Assembly (NCBI GenBank): GCA_946538795.1
Contig: CAMNGY010000105.1
Location: 1 to 6,243 of the forward strand
Reading direction: 5' to 3'
Length of the DNA stretch: 6,243 bases
Source: an uncultured Treponema sp.
Lineage (GTDB): Bacteria; Spirochaetota; Spirochaetia; Treponematales; Treponemataceae
The notes beneath the pieces were generated by a model. That model saw only the letters and a list, made by a program, of their open reading frames with translations. It was not told the origin of the DNA and ran no database searches. Position 1 is the first letter of the stretch; every line of letters begins with the position of its first letter. This document shows, piece by piece, positions 1-5,355 of this stretch. The position numbers were made by a program, and so were the translations under genes.

Positions 1-1
1 C

Positions 2-151
2 TATGCCGACCTGGAGCAGAAGTTCATAGAGTCCCTCGGAACCAAAGTGCAGCTGAAGGGCAGCTGGAACAAGGGACAGCTGGTCATAGACTATTTTTCA
101 CAGGAAGATTTGGACAGGATTTTCAACAAGATCGTGGGCACCGGCAACTGA
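2..151 (+). CDS. parB: ParB chromosome-partitioning protein, C-terminal fragment (5' end outside window)
   Basis: The window opens inside a reading frame of 49 residues that ends in TGA at 149-151. The visible part begins YADLEQKFIESLGTKVQLKG and ends in a stretch containing LVIDYFSQEDLDRIFNKI. This is the pattern of the ParB C-terminal dimerisation domain: an L.EK...LGTKV helix-strand, a short basic turn, then a strand of the form I.I.Y.S.EDL.RI. ParB binds parS sites near the replication origin, spreads as a CTP-dependent clamp and works with the ATPase ParA; the C-terminal domain holds the dimer together and binds DNA non-specifically. The CTPase and parS-reading parts lie upstream of the window and cannot be checked. 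No parS-like 16-mer was noticed here. The identification rests on this short tail only, so a plasmid-type or Noc-like relative remains possible. Confidence 0.75.
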   Translation, partial: YADLEQKFIESLGTKVQLKGSWNKGQLVIDYFSQEDLDRIFNKIVGTGN

Positions 152-172
152 CAGGCCGGGGAAAGCCCTCAA

Positions 173-177
173 AAGGA
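173..177 (+). promoter_or_regulatory. Shine-Dalgarno site of the NYN-domain gene
   Basis: AAGGA lies 7 nt before the ATG at 185, an ordinary spacing, and supports that start. It falls in the 33-bp gap after parB, where no promoter-like hexamer pair was seen, so co-transcription with parB is likely. Confidence 0.6.
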
Positions 178-184
178 CTGAGAT

Positions 185-1000
185 ATGTTAGACGACAACG
201 AACAGAAAAACATAGGCGTTTTGATTGACGCGGACAACACCCCGCCCAAGAAGCTCCGCGCGATACTGCAGGAGATCGCGGTGCACGGGCACATCATCAC
301 CAAGCGGGCCTACGGGGACTTCTCCCTGGACACGCTCAAGAACTGGAAGTACGAGCTGAACGACAACGCGATTATCCCCGTGCAGCAGTTCGCCTACACG
401 CAGGGCAAGAATTCAAGCGATTCCGCGATGATAATAGATGCGATGGACCTCCTGTATACGGACAAGTATGATTCCATCGCCCTGGTCTCAAGCGACTCCG
501 ACTTTACCAAGCTGGCGACCCGCCTGAGGGAAAGCCAGATTTACGTCTTTGGCGTGGGGCAGAAGAAGACGCCCCAGTCCTTCGTGTCCGCCTGCGACGA
601 TTTCATATACATAGAGAACCTGTCCAACGAGGAGGAGGAGGCCGCCGTGGAGGAGGCCGCCAAGCTCGCCGAGGAGAAGCTGAAGAAAAAGCCGGCCAAG
701 CACAGGAGGAAGGGCTTCTTCATGCGCAGCACGGTGGACACGATGAGCGACAAGCAGTTCCGCAAGATTTACAAGCTCCTGAACACCGCCTACGACAAGT
801 ATGCCGACGATTCCGGATGGGCCGACGTGAGCGCGGCCGGGTCTTTCTTCAAGAGGCAGGATCCCGGCTTTGACCCCGTGGATTACGGGGCAAGGAAGCT
901 GACTGAGCTGATCGAGGACCTGGACGACGACTTCGAGCTGCGCAAGGAGCAGGGCGGACGGGGGAGGGCAAAGTTCTTTTACCGCCCGGTGGAAAAATAA
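185..1000 (+). CDS. NYN-domain (LabA/PIN-like) putative RNase with C-terminal OST-HTH/LOTUS domain
   Basis: The 271-residue product has two domains joined by a charged linker. Residues about 9-146 are a NYN domain of the LabA/DUF88 type in the PIN-like nuclease fold. The acidic residues expected for metal binding are visible: D15 and D17 in IDADN, D79 in NSSDSA, and D104 and D106 in SSDSDF. Residues about 149-176 form a helical linker that shifts from Glu/Ala-rich to Lys/Arg-rich. Residues about 190-268 resemble an OST-HTH (LOTUS) domain, a small winged helix that binds RNA in related proteins. The NYN plus OST-HTH architecture is widespread in bacteria; its substrate is mostly unknown, but RNA cleavage or RNA binding in the cytoplasm is the usual prediction. 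It follows parB by 33 bp and precedes the CadD-type gene by 10 bp. The acidic site looks complete, so activity is plausible but not shown. Confidence 0.88.
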   Translation: MLDDNEQKNIGVLIDADNTPPKKLRAILQEIAVHGHIITKRAYGDFSLDTLKNWKYELNDNAIIPVQQFAYTQGKNSSDSAMIIDAMDLLYTDKYDSIALVSSDSDFTKLATRLRESQIYVFGVGQKKTPQSFVSACDDFIYIENLSNEEEEAAVEEAAKLAEEKLKKKPAKHRRKGFFMRSTVDTMSDKQFRKIYKLLNTAYDKYADDSGWADVSAAGSFFKRQDPGFDPVDYGARKLTELIEDLDDDFELRKEQGGRGRAKFFYRPVEK

Positions 1001-1010
1001 TCCTGGCGAC

Positions 1011-1649
1011 ATGGGACTGGTCATAACCGCATCGCTCATAGCCTTCGTCACGACCGAGATGGATGACCTGCTTGTCATGTTCATCCTGTTCAGCAAGGTG
1101 CGTGGCTTCCCGGAGAAAACGGCGGTGGTCCTGGGAAAATTCCTGGGCCTGTTTCTGCTTGTTGCCGCGGGAAAATTGGCCTCGTCCGTTCTGGGCATGC
1201 TGCCGTGCGGGCAGATTCTGGGCCTGCTGGGATTCCTCCCGATTGTCATAGGAGTCCGCTTTGCGGTGAGGGAACTTGTGGGCGAGAAAGACAGGGGCAG
1301 AGATTCGCAGCCCGCTTTCGTGCTGCGCTCGCTTTCCTTCGCCGTCATACTGCTGGAGGCCCTCCTGGTAACGCTGGCGGGAGGGGGGGACAACATAGCG
1401 GTATATGCATCCTTCTTTCCCAGCCTGAGCGGGAGGGAATTTGTCATCTCATGCGTCGTGTTCGGCGTGATGCAGGCCGCATGGTGCGTCATAGCAATAT
1501 CGGTTATAAGCGCGGAGTCCATCCGCAACTATATAGAAGAATCCAAAGGTGTGATTGTCCCGGCTCTCTTTGTGGCCCTGGGCCTGTATATCCTGATAAA
1601 GAGCGGCGCCTTGGTCTGGGTGTTCTCGCAGGGGCGGGTTGCGGCATAG
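1011..1649 (+). CDS. CadD-family cadmium resistance transporter-like membrane protein
   Basis: This 212-residue, strongly hydrophobic protein has about six membrane segments, roughly at residues 3-27, 36-60, 67-87, 106-124, 143-168 and 181-204. Two family features are clear: TTEMDD at 14-19 in the first helix, matching the T..(I/L)DD signature, and GGDNIAVY at 125-132, matching the G.DN.(G/A)(I/V)Y signature. The segment ILGLLGFLPIVIGV in helix 3 also fits. The length is normal for the family (about 200 residues). In staphylococci CadD gives cadmium resistance and belongs to the LysE export superfamily; for this homologue the ion is not known. No Shine-Dalgarno sequence precedes the ATG, but the upstream stop codon is only 10 bp away, so translational coupling to the NYN gene is likely. 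No metal-responsive ArsR-type regulator is next to it, so cadmium as the substrate is a family-level guess. Confidence 0.82.
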   Translation: MGLVITASLIAFVTTEMDDLLVMFILFSKVRGFPEKTAVVLGKFLGLFLLVAAGKLASSVLGMLPCGQILGLLGFLPIVIGVRFAVRELVGEKDRGRDSQPAFVLRSLSFAVILLEALLVTLAGGGDNIAVYASFFPSLSGREFVISCVVFGVMQAAWCVIAISVISAESIRNYIEESKGVIVPALFVALGLYILIKSGALVWVFSQGRVAA

Positions 1650-1690
1650 GCGGGCGGGGACTCGCCTTGTCCGCATAACCTTTCATTTTT

Positions 1691-2905
1691 TCATATTTTC
1701 TCTATGATGCATTCGTGCTTCTTTGTGTTTTCATCATAGTTTATACCCACGAAGAGCATGTTTCCCCGATAGTTGGAAAGCGCATCGTCGTATTTCCGCT
1801 CTTTTATCTGTTTTAGCGCACTTTGAGCTGACTTGTTGTTTTTTAGCTCGATGATAATCGCAGGGAGATTCGGGACAAAAGGAATGAACGCGACATCGGC
1901 ATAGCCTTTGCCTGTGGGAAGTTCTTTGATGATTGTGTACTGTGCGGTCGCGTAAAAATATGCGAGGCCGATTGCGCTCTGGAAGGAAGCCTCATTGTTG
2001 TATGTCAATGGATTCGTTGAGCGCATGTGCGCGTTTGTAAGGCTTTGTGCCACATAGTCAGTATCACTATCAAGCGTGTGCTGCAATAGATTCTTGCTGT
2101 CGTTTACCAGTTCCATTACCTTTGCATAATCAGTTGAGTTTTTTATCGATAAAATCCACTGAGAGCGGACTTCCTCTTCGGTGAAGCCTGCGAACGGAGC
2201 GAGCGAGCGGGCGTTGGTCATGGAATACTCGTCAAATTCGTTCATCTTGGACTGCACGACCAAAGCAGGGGCGTATGGTCGTGGAGAGCGCACAATCGGC
2301 AGGATTCCCGTGAGGTAGGCTAGTGAGATAGCTGCTTTTATGTTGTTGTTCTTGAAAAGGCTGCTCAGAAAATCGAGGTAGCTTTCAAAAATCGAGGGCT
2401 TTGCTTTTTCACGTACAAGTACATCGTATTCGTCAAAAATCAGGATGAATGTCTCGCCAGTCTTGTTGTATGCTTTCATTATTGCGGAAGGAAGGGTGTC
2501 ATTTTCATCCAGACCTGCATCATAAATCTCGGCTTTCATTTCGGACACAATGGCTTTTGTCATTTCCGGGATGAGGTCGTCAGGATTCTTGATGCTATGG
2601 TAGAAGCCGTTCAAATCCATCTGGATTACGTTAAAGGCGTTCAGGTTTTCCTGCCAGTTCTCTTCTTTTGAAATTTTGAGCTTGGAAAAAATGTCCTTGG
2701 AGTCGCAGCCTTTTGAGTAGTAAGCGGCGAGCATATTGCTTGCCATGGACTTTCCGAAGCGGCGCGGGCGGGAAACGCAGAGGAAATTGTCATTTGTATT
2801 TATCAGGGCATTCAGTTCTTTAATCAAAAGTGATTTGTCAATGTAAATTTTCGACTGCACATCCTGCTTCATCAGCCTATTGCTTGGATTAAAAAAAACA
2901 CCCAT
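1691..2905 (-). CDS. AAA-ATPase-like / PD-(D/E)XK nuclease family protein, apparently with internal deletion
   Basis: The 404-residue product starts MGVFFNPSN, the usual opening of the AAA-ATPase-like plus PDDEXK_9 family. The frame is open further upstream to 3067, but those extra 54 residues lie inside the epimerase gene and match nothing in the family. Visible parts in order: Walker A in SRPRRFGKSM (45-54); Walker B with D158 and E159 in FILIFDEYD; the core motif YLTGILPI (197-204); QSKMNEFDEYSMT (218-230); and a C-terminal nuclease-like domain with TGKGYADVAFIP (331-342) and IIELK (351-355). Family members usually run to about 520-580 residues. Here the sequence jumps from GFTEEEVRS (240-248) to a segment normally found far downstream, so roughly 150 residues seem to be missing in frame. 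Residues 205-217 look like an insertion. The gene is AT-richer than its neighbours: hand-counted lines gave 33-48% GC, against 68% for a line in the epimerase. The function of the family is unsettled. It may be a decaying but still open copy. Confidence 0.8.
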   Translation of the reverse strand: MGVFFNPSNRLMKQDVQSKIYIDKSLLIKELNALINTNDNFLCVSRPRRFGKSMASNMLAAYYSKGCDSKDIFSKLKISKEENWQENLNAFNVIQMDLNGFYHSIKNPDDLIPEMTKAIVSEMKAEIYDAGLDENDTLPSAIMKAYNKTGETFILIFDEYDVLVREKAKPSIFESYLDFLSSLFKNNNIKAAISLAYLTGILPIVRSPRPYAPALVVQSKMNEFDEYSMTNARSLAPFAGFTEEEVRSQWILSIKNSTDYAKVMELVNDSKNLLQHTLDSDTDYVAQSLTNAHMRSTNPLTYNNEASFQSAIGLAYFYATAQYTIIKELPTGKGYADVAFIPFVPNLPAIIIELKNNKSAQSALKQIKERKYDDALSNYRGNMLFVGINYDENTKKHECIIEKI

Positions 2906-2919
2906 TGTTTCTGCCGTTT

Positions 2920-2925
2920 CTCCTT
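2920..2925 (-). promoter_or_regulatory. Probable Shine-Dalgarno site of the ATPase gene
   Basis: On the minus strand AAGGAG lies 14 nt before the ATG at 2905, longer than ideal. No start codon in a better position lies between them, and the MG.(Y/F)(F/L)NP opening fits the family, so this start is kept. The site falls in the 38-bp gap after the epimerase gene. Confidence 0.45.
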
Positions 2926-2943
2926 GCCCCGTGCCCTTTTGTC

Positions 2944-4209
2944 CTACTTTCCGCTCCGGCGAAGCAATTCCATGCAGCAGCGGGCGTTGTGGTAGGAGGT
3001 CTTCCAGTTTCCGCCTTTCACTTGATCCAGGCAGGGCTTGCCTTCTTTTGTGACTTCCTGGAACCATTCGCCGTTCTGCTTGTCCAGCTGGAATGCTTTG
3101 ACCCAGGCCCAGACCTTTTCTACGGCGGTCCTATATTTTTCGTCGCCGGTCATTTCCCATGCGTTGTAGAAACCGTTGATTGCCTCTGCCTGGTTCCACC
3201 AGACGCGGATAGTCCTCCGGCTGCCGTCCGGCTCCAGCTTGTCCTCGAAGCCTCCTGTGCTTTTGTCAAATCCCTCTCGCAGGGCCGTGTCCGCTATGGC
3301 GATGGCAACGGGGCGCACGTAGTCCCTGAGCTTCGCATCATTCAGCAGCTCCGTGGCTTCCCAGATGAGCCAGCTGGCTTCTATGTCGTGTCCGTATGAG
3401 ATTTCGTCCCTGCCCGTCCGGCTCCAGTCCTTGTTGAAATAGAGGTCCAGGTGCCAGTCCTTCCTGTCAAGTATCTTGTCCACGTGGACGCGCACGAGGG
3501 CTTCAAGGGATTTCCTAAGCTGCTCAAGCTCCGCCTTTTTTTCCGGGCATACGAGGGGCAGCGTTCGGAACAGGTTCGCGTAGGCTTCCATTACGTGCAG
3601 GTTCGTGTTCATGGACTTGTCGCAGTCGATGTCCTTGTCGCTCAGCTTGGTTTCCGCCGTGGGCTTCCAGTCCTGGCTCAGGGCTTCCCAGTAGCCGCCG
3701 TATTCCCTGTCCAGCGCGCGGTCCTCAAGGAAAGAGAAGAGCCGCAGGGCCTCTCCCATGATGTAGCGGGCGGACTCCTCCTTGCCCGGAATTTCTTTTG
3801 TCGCGGCGGCATACTCGGACAGGGCATACAGGGCGAAGGCATTCCCGTAAATCTGCTTGCGGCTGACGAGGGGGCTGCCGTCCGGCCGGACAGACCAGAA
3901 CATACCCCCGTTGTGGATGTCAAGGAAGTTCTTCATCATATAAGAATAGGCCCAGTCTGCCATGTCCATGCAGGAAGATGCTTCGGGTCTTGATGCGGAG
4001 CTTCCTGAAAGGCGGGCTGCCGCGCTGTATGACCAGAGGAAGCGGCTCACCATCACTATGCCCCGCCATTCATTTGCATCTCCCTTGTTGTCGTTGCCTA
4101 TTGCGCCGTAAAAGCCCCCGTTTTCCTTGTCGCATGCCCATTTTTTCCAGTAGGGGAGGATATCATTTGTCAGCTCGTCCCGCAGTTCCGCAAAAATCTT
4201 GTCATCCAT
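2944..4209 (-). CDS. AGE-family epimerase, cellobiose/mannobiose 2-epimerase-like
   Basis: The product is 421 residues from the preferred start, or 423 from an ATG two codons earlier at 4215; residue numbers here count from that earlier ATG. The preferred start at 4209 lies 7 nt after AGGAGG, while the one at 4215 is only 1 nt away. The family is the (alpha/alpha)6-barrel N-acylglucosamine 2-epimerase group. Conserved blocks include SRFLWSYSAA (57-66), NTNLHVMEAY (203-212), SYGHDIEASWL (273-283), RVWWNQAEA (337-345) and WKTSYHNARC (404-413). H276 in GHDIE and H409 in YHN match the two catalytic histidines of cellobiose 2-epimerase, which epimerises the reducing-end glucose of beta-1,4 disaccharides to mannose through a ring-opened cis-enediol. 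The GHDIE and MEAY patterns fit the disaccharide epimerases better than renin-binding proteins, but substrate choice among cellobiose, mannobiose and GlcNAc cannot be settled here. There is no signal peptide, so it is cytoplasmic. It overlaps the lacI-type gene by 4 bp only if the first ATG is used. Confidence 0.85.
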   Translation of the reverse strand: MDDKIFAELRDELTNDILPYWKKWACDKENGGFYGAIGNDNKGDANEWRGIVMVSRFLWSYSAAARLSGSSASRPEASSCMDMADWAYSYMMKNFLDIHNGGMFWSVRPDGSPLVSRKQIYGNAFALYALSEYAAATKEIPGKEESARYIMGEALRLFSFLEDRALDREYGGYWEALSQDWKPTAETKLSDKDIDCDKSMNTNLHVMEAYANLFRTLPLVCPEKKAELEQLRKSLEALVRVHVDKILDRKDWHLDLYFNKDWSRTGRDEISYGHDIEASWLIWEATELLNDAKLRDYVRPVAIAIADTALREGFDKSTGGFEDKLEPDGSRRTIRVWWNQAEAINGFYNAWEMTGDEKYRTAVEKVWAWVKAFQLDKQNGEWFQEVTKEGKPCLDQVKGGNWKTSYHNARCCMELLRRSGK

Positions 4210-4211
4210 CG

Positions 4212-5255
4212 TCATGCCTCCTGATTGATTTTCCGCACGGAATCCCTGAGCAGGATCCGGCCGCTTATCACCGTGTGCCCGTGGGTGTATGGTTCGCCCG
4301 CTATCTTTTTGATCAGTATGTCCACGGCGGTCCTGGCCATTGCGGTGGAGTCGACTTCTACCGTCGTCAGCACAGGCTCCAGATCCTGTCCGTCTGACTG
4401 GAAGTTGTCGAAGCCCACCACCGAGATGTCGCGCGGGACGGAAAGGCCCCTCTCCTTCAGCAGGGAAATCAGGCGCCGTGCTGTCTCATCGCAGTTGCAC
4501 ACGAATGCAGTCGGCAGGCTGTCGGGGAGTTTGATAGGCTCGTACAGGCCCTTCTGGTTCCTGTCGTTTATGATGTCTCCCACGTCCACATGAAACCCGT
4601 TCTCCAGCATGGCCTTCATGAAACCCATGAAACGGTCGGTTATGCTTGTCGTGGCGTTGAAGTTTCCGACGTAGAGGATGTTCCTGTGTCCCTGGCTTAT
4701 CAGGTGCCGGGTCAGCTGGTATTCGCCGTAGAAGTTGTCGGTCGTCACGGAGTCGCTGTCGCTGTCATCTATATAGAAGTCCAGGAAGACGTTGTTCCTG
4801 TAATGCTTGGAAAAGAACCTTGCGTAGTCCTCGCTGGTCTGTCCCAGGAGGATGATTCCGTCCACCTTGTGGTTCCGTACCACCTGGGGGAGTATCAGGT
4901 CAAACTCCTCCTTGCTTCCAAGCTGCTCCATTATGGCGTAGTAGCCGCGGGAAATAAGCTCCTTTGAGATTGCATTGTACATGGTCCAGTAGAATGAGCT
5001 GCTGCGCTCAAAGAAGTGAGACGGTATGACCACGCCTATGTTTCCTGTGGAGCCTTCCTTCCGGACGTTCTGAGGTTGGCGGGACTTCTGGATGTAGCCC
5101 ATCTGATAGGCCATCTCCTTTATCCTGGTCCTTAGTTCGTCTCCTACCCCGTCCTTGTCGGCGATTGCCTTTGAGACGGTGACGATGCTGACTCCCAACT
5201 TTTCCGCTATGTCCGCAAGTCGTACCTTGTGGCGGACTTCGTTTTCCTTGTCCAT
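4212..5255 (-). CDS. LacI-family transcriptional regulator, likely regulator of the epimerase operon
   Basis: The 347-residue protein has the full LacI/GalR layout. Residues 11-32 form the N-terminal helix-turn-helix (VRLADIAEKLGVSIVTVSKA), followed by a helix to GYI at 53-55. The hinge (about 56-71) is unusual: the common N..AR.L pattern is not evident. From residue 72 (NIGVVIPSH) runs a periplasmic-binding-protein-like ligand domain, with VDGIILLG (131-138), TTDNFYGEYQLTRHLISQGHRN from 171, D207-R208 in TDRFMGF, and ISVVGFDN (277-284). D173, R208 and D283 sit where sugar contacts usually lie. The gene directly precedes the epimerase gene and shares its mRNA, so it probably senses the epimerase substrate, its product or a related sugar. 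No Shine-Dalgarno sequence precedes the ATG, and no better start exists upstream. A 21-bp inverted repeat covers the start codon, which suggests autorepression. Confidence 0.92.
   Translation of the reverse strand: MDKENEVRHKVRLADIAEKLGVSIVTVSKAIADKDGVGDELRTRIKEMAYQMGYIQKSRQPQNVRKEGSTGNIGVVIPSHFFERSSSFYWTMYNAISKELISRGYYAIMEQLGSKEEFDLILPQVVRNHKVDGIILLGQTSEDYARFFSKHYRNNVFLDFYIDDSDSDSVTTDNFYGEYQLTRHLISQGHRNILYVGNFNATTSITDRFMGFMKAMLENGFHVDVGDIINDRNQKGLYEPIKLPDSLPTAFVCNCDETARRLISLLKERGLSVPRDISVVGFDNFQSDGQDLEPVLTTVEVDSTAMARTAVDILIKKIAGEPYTHGHTVISGRILLRDSVRKINQEA
4217..4222 (-). promoter_or_regulatory. Strong Shine-Dalgarno site of the epimerase gene, inside the end of lacI
   Basis: AGGAGG on the minus strand lies within the last codons of the lacI-type gene. 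It is 1 nt from the ATG at 4215 and 7 nt from the in-frame ATG at 4209, which favours the second ATG as the true start. Its place in the upstream coding sequence points to one shared mRNA. Confidence 0.75.
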
Positions 5256-5273
5256 GCTAAACAGTTTAGCATG
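5253..5273. promoter_or_regulatory. Putative LacI-type operator: perfect 21-bp inverted repeat over the lacI start codon
   Basis: The arm CATGCTAAAC, one central A, and the exact reverse complement of the arm form a perfect dyad. The left end includes the start codon of the lacI-type gene (complement of 5253-5255), and the right half covers the putative -10 box. An odd-centred 21-bp dyad is the geometry of the classical lac operator, and the TGCTAAAC half-site resembles many LacI-family sites. A bound repressor would block the promoter and the regulator's own start. Binding by this particular protein is inference from position. Confidence 0.65.
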
Positions 5274-5310
5274 TTTTAGCTAATTTTACAAGTAAATAGC
5301 TGGGTTTAGC
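5256..5310. repeat. TTTAGC half-site array in 10-bp register upstream of lacI
   Basis: TTTAGC occurs at 5265-5270, 5275-5280 and 5305-5310. The degenerate forms TTTACA (5285-5290) and AATAGC (5295-5300) fill the missing steps, so five hexamers follow one another at exact 10-bp intervals. One inverted copy, GCTAAA at 5256-5261, completes the dyad with the first. All lie on the same face of the helix. They may be accessory regulator half-sites or phased A/T-rich steps that bend the DNA. Confidence 0.5.
5263..5291 (-). promoter_or_regulatory. Putative sigma-70-type promoter of the lacI-epimerase operon (leaderless)
   Basis: On the minus strand TTGTAA (5291-5286) and TAAACT (5268-5263) are separated by 17 bp; each matches the consensus at 4 of 6 positions. 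Only 7 nt separate the -10 box from ATG, so transcription would begin at or next to the start codon. An alternative -10, TAAAAT at 5288-5283, matches 5 of 6 but has no acceptable -35 box; it would give a leader of about 20 nt, still without a Shine-Dalgarno sequence. Confidence 0.4.
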
Positions 5311-5355
5311 CGGAACTTTGTGAGGCGGAGCTTGCGGCTGTGTGCTTGTTTGTGA

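Noticed and set aside
488..1528. Long minus-strand open frame (346 codons) opposite the NYN and CadD-type genes
   Set aside because: It lies antisense to two genes with clear family motifs, shows no domain pattern of its own, and is the kind of open frame that GC-rich third positions create.
1653..1691. Possible terminator between the convergent genes
   Set aside because: GGCG...CGCC (1653-1666) gives a stem of only 4-5 bp, and the T-run at 1686-1691 begins about 20 nt after it. A second fold using GGAC/GTCC has a bulge and is also weak. Not convincing for either strand.
2194..2212. GAGC-type short tandem repeat in the ATPase gene
   Set aside because: Only about three units within a coding segment that matches the family (NARSLAPF); probably a codon-level coincidence.
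2906..3067. Upstream extension of the ATPase frame by 54 codons
   Set aside because: The extension lies within the epimerase coding region in another frame and resembles no family sequence, while MGVFFNPSN at 2905 is the expected start with an AAGGAG upstream.
2905..3993. Plus-strand open frames of 164 and 180 codons (2905-3399 and 3451-3993)
   Set aside because: Both are antisense to the epimerase gene, whose conserved blocks continue through the region; they have no recognisable motif or ribosome-binding site.
4225..4967. Plus-strand open frames opposite lacI (4225-4593 and 4590-4967)
   Set aside because: They are antisense to a complete LacI-family gene and show no independent family similarity.
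5308..5335. Possible terminator after the SanA-like gene (AGCCG ... CGGCT)
   Set aside because: The 5-bp arms are separated by about 20 nt, with no T-run following on the minus strand.
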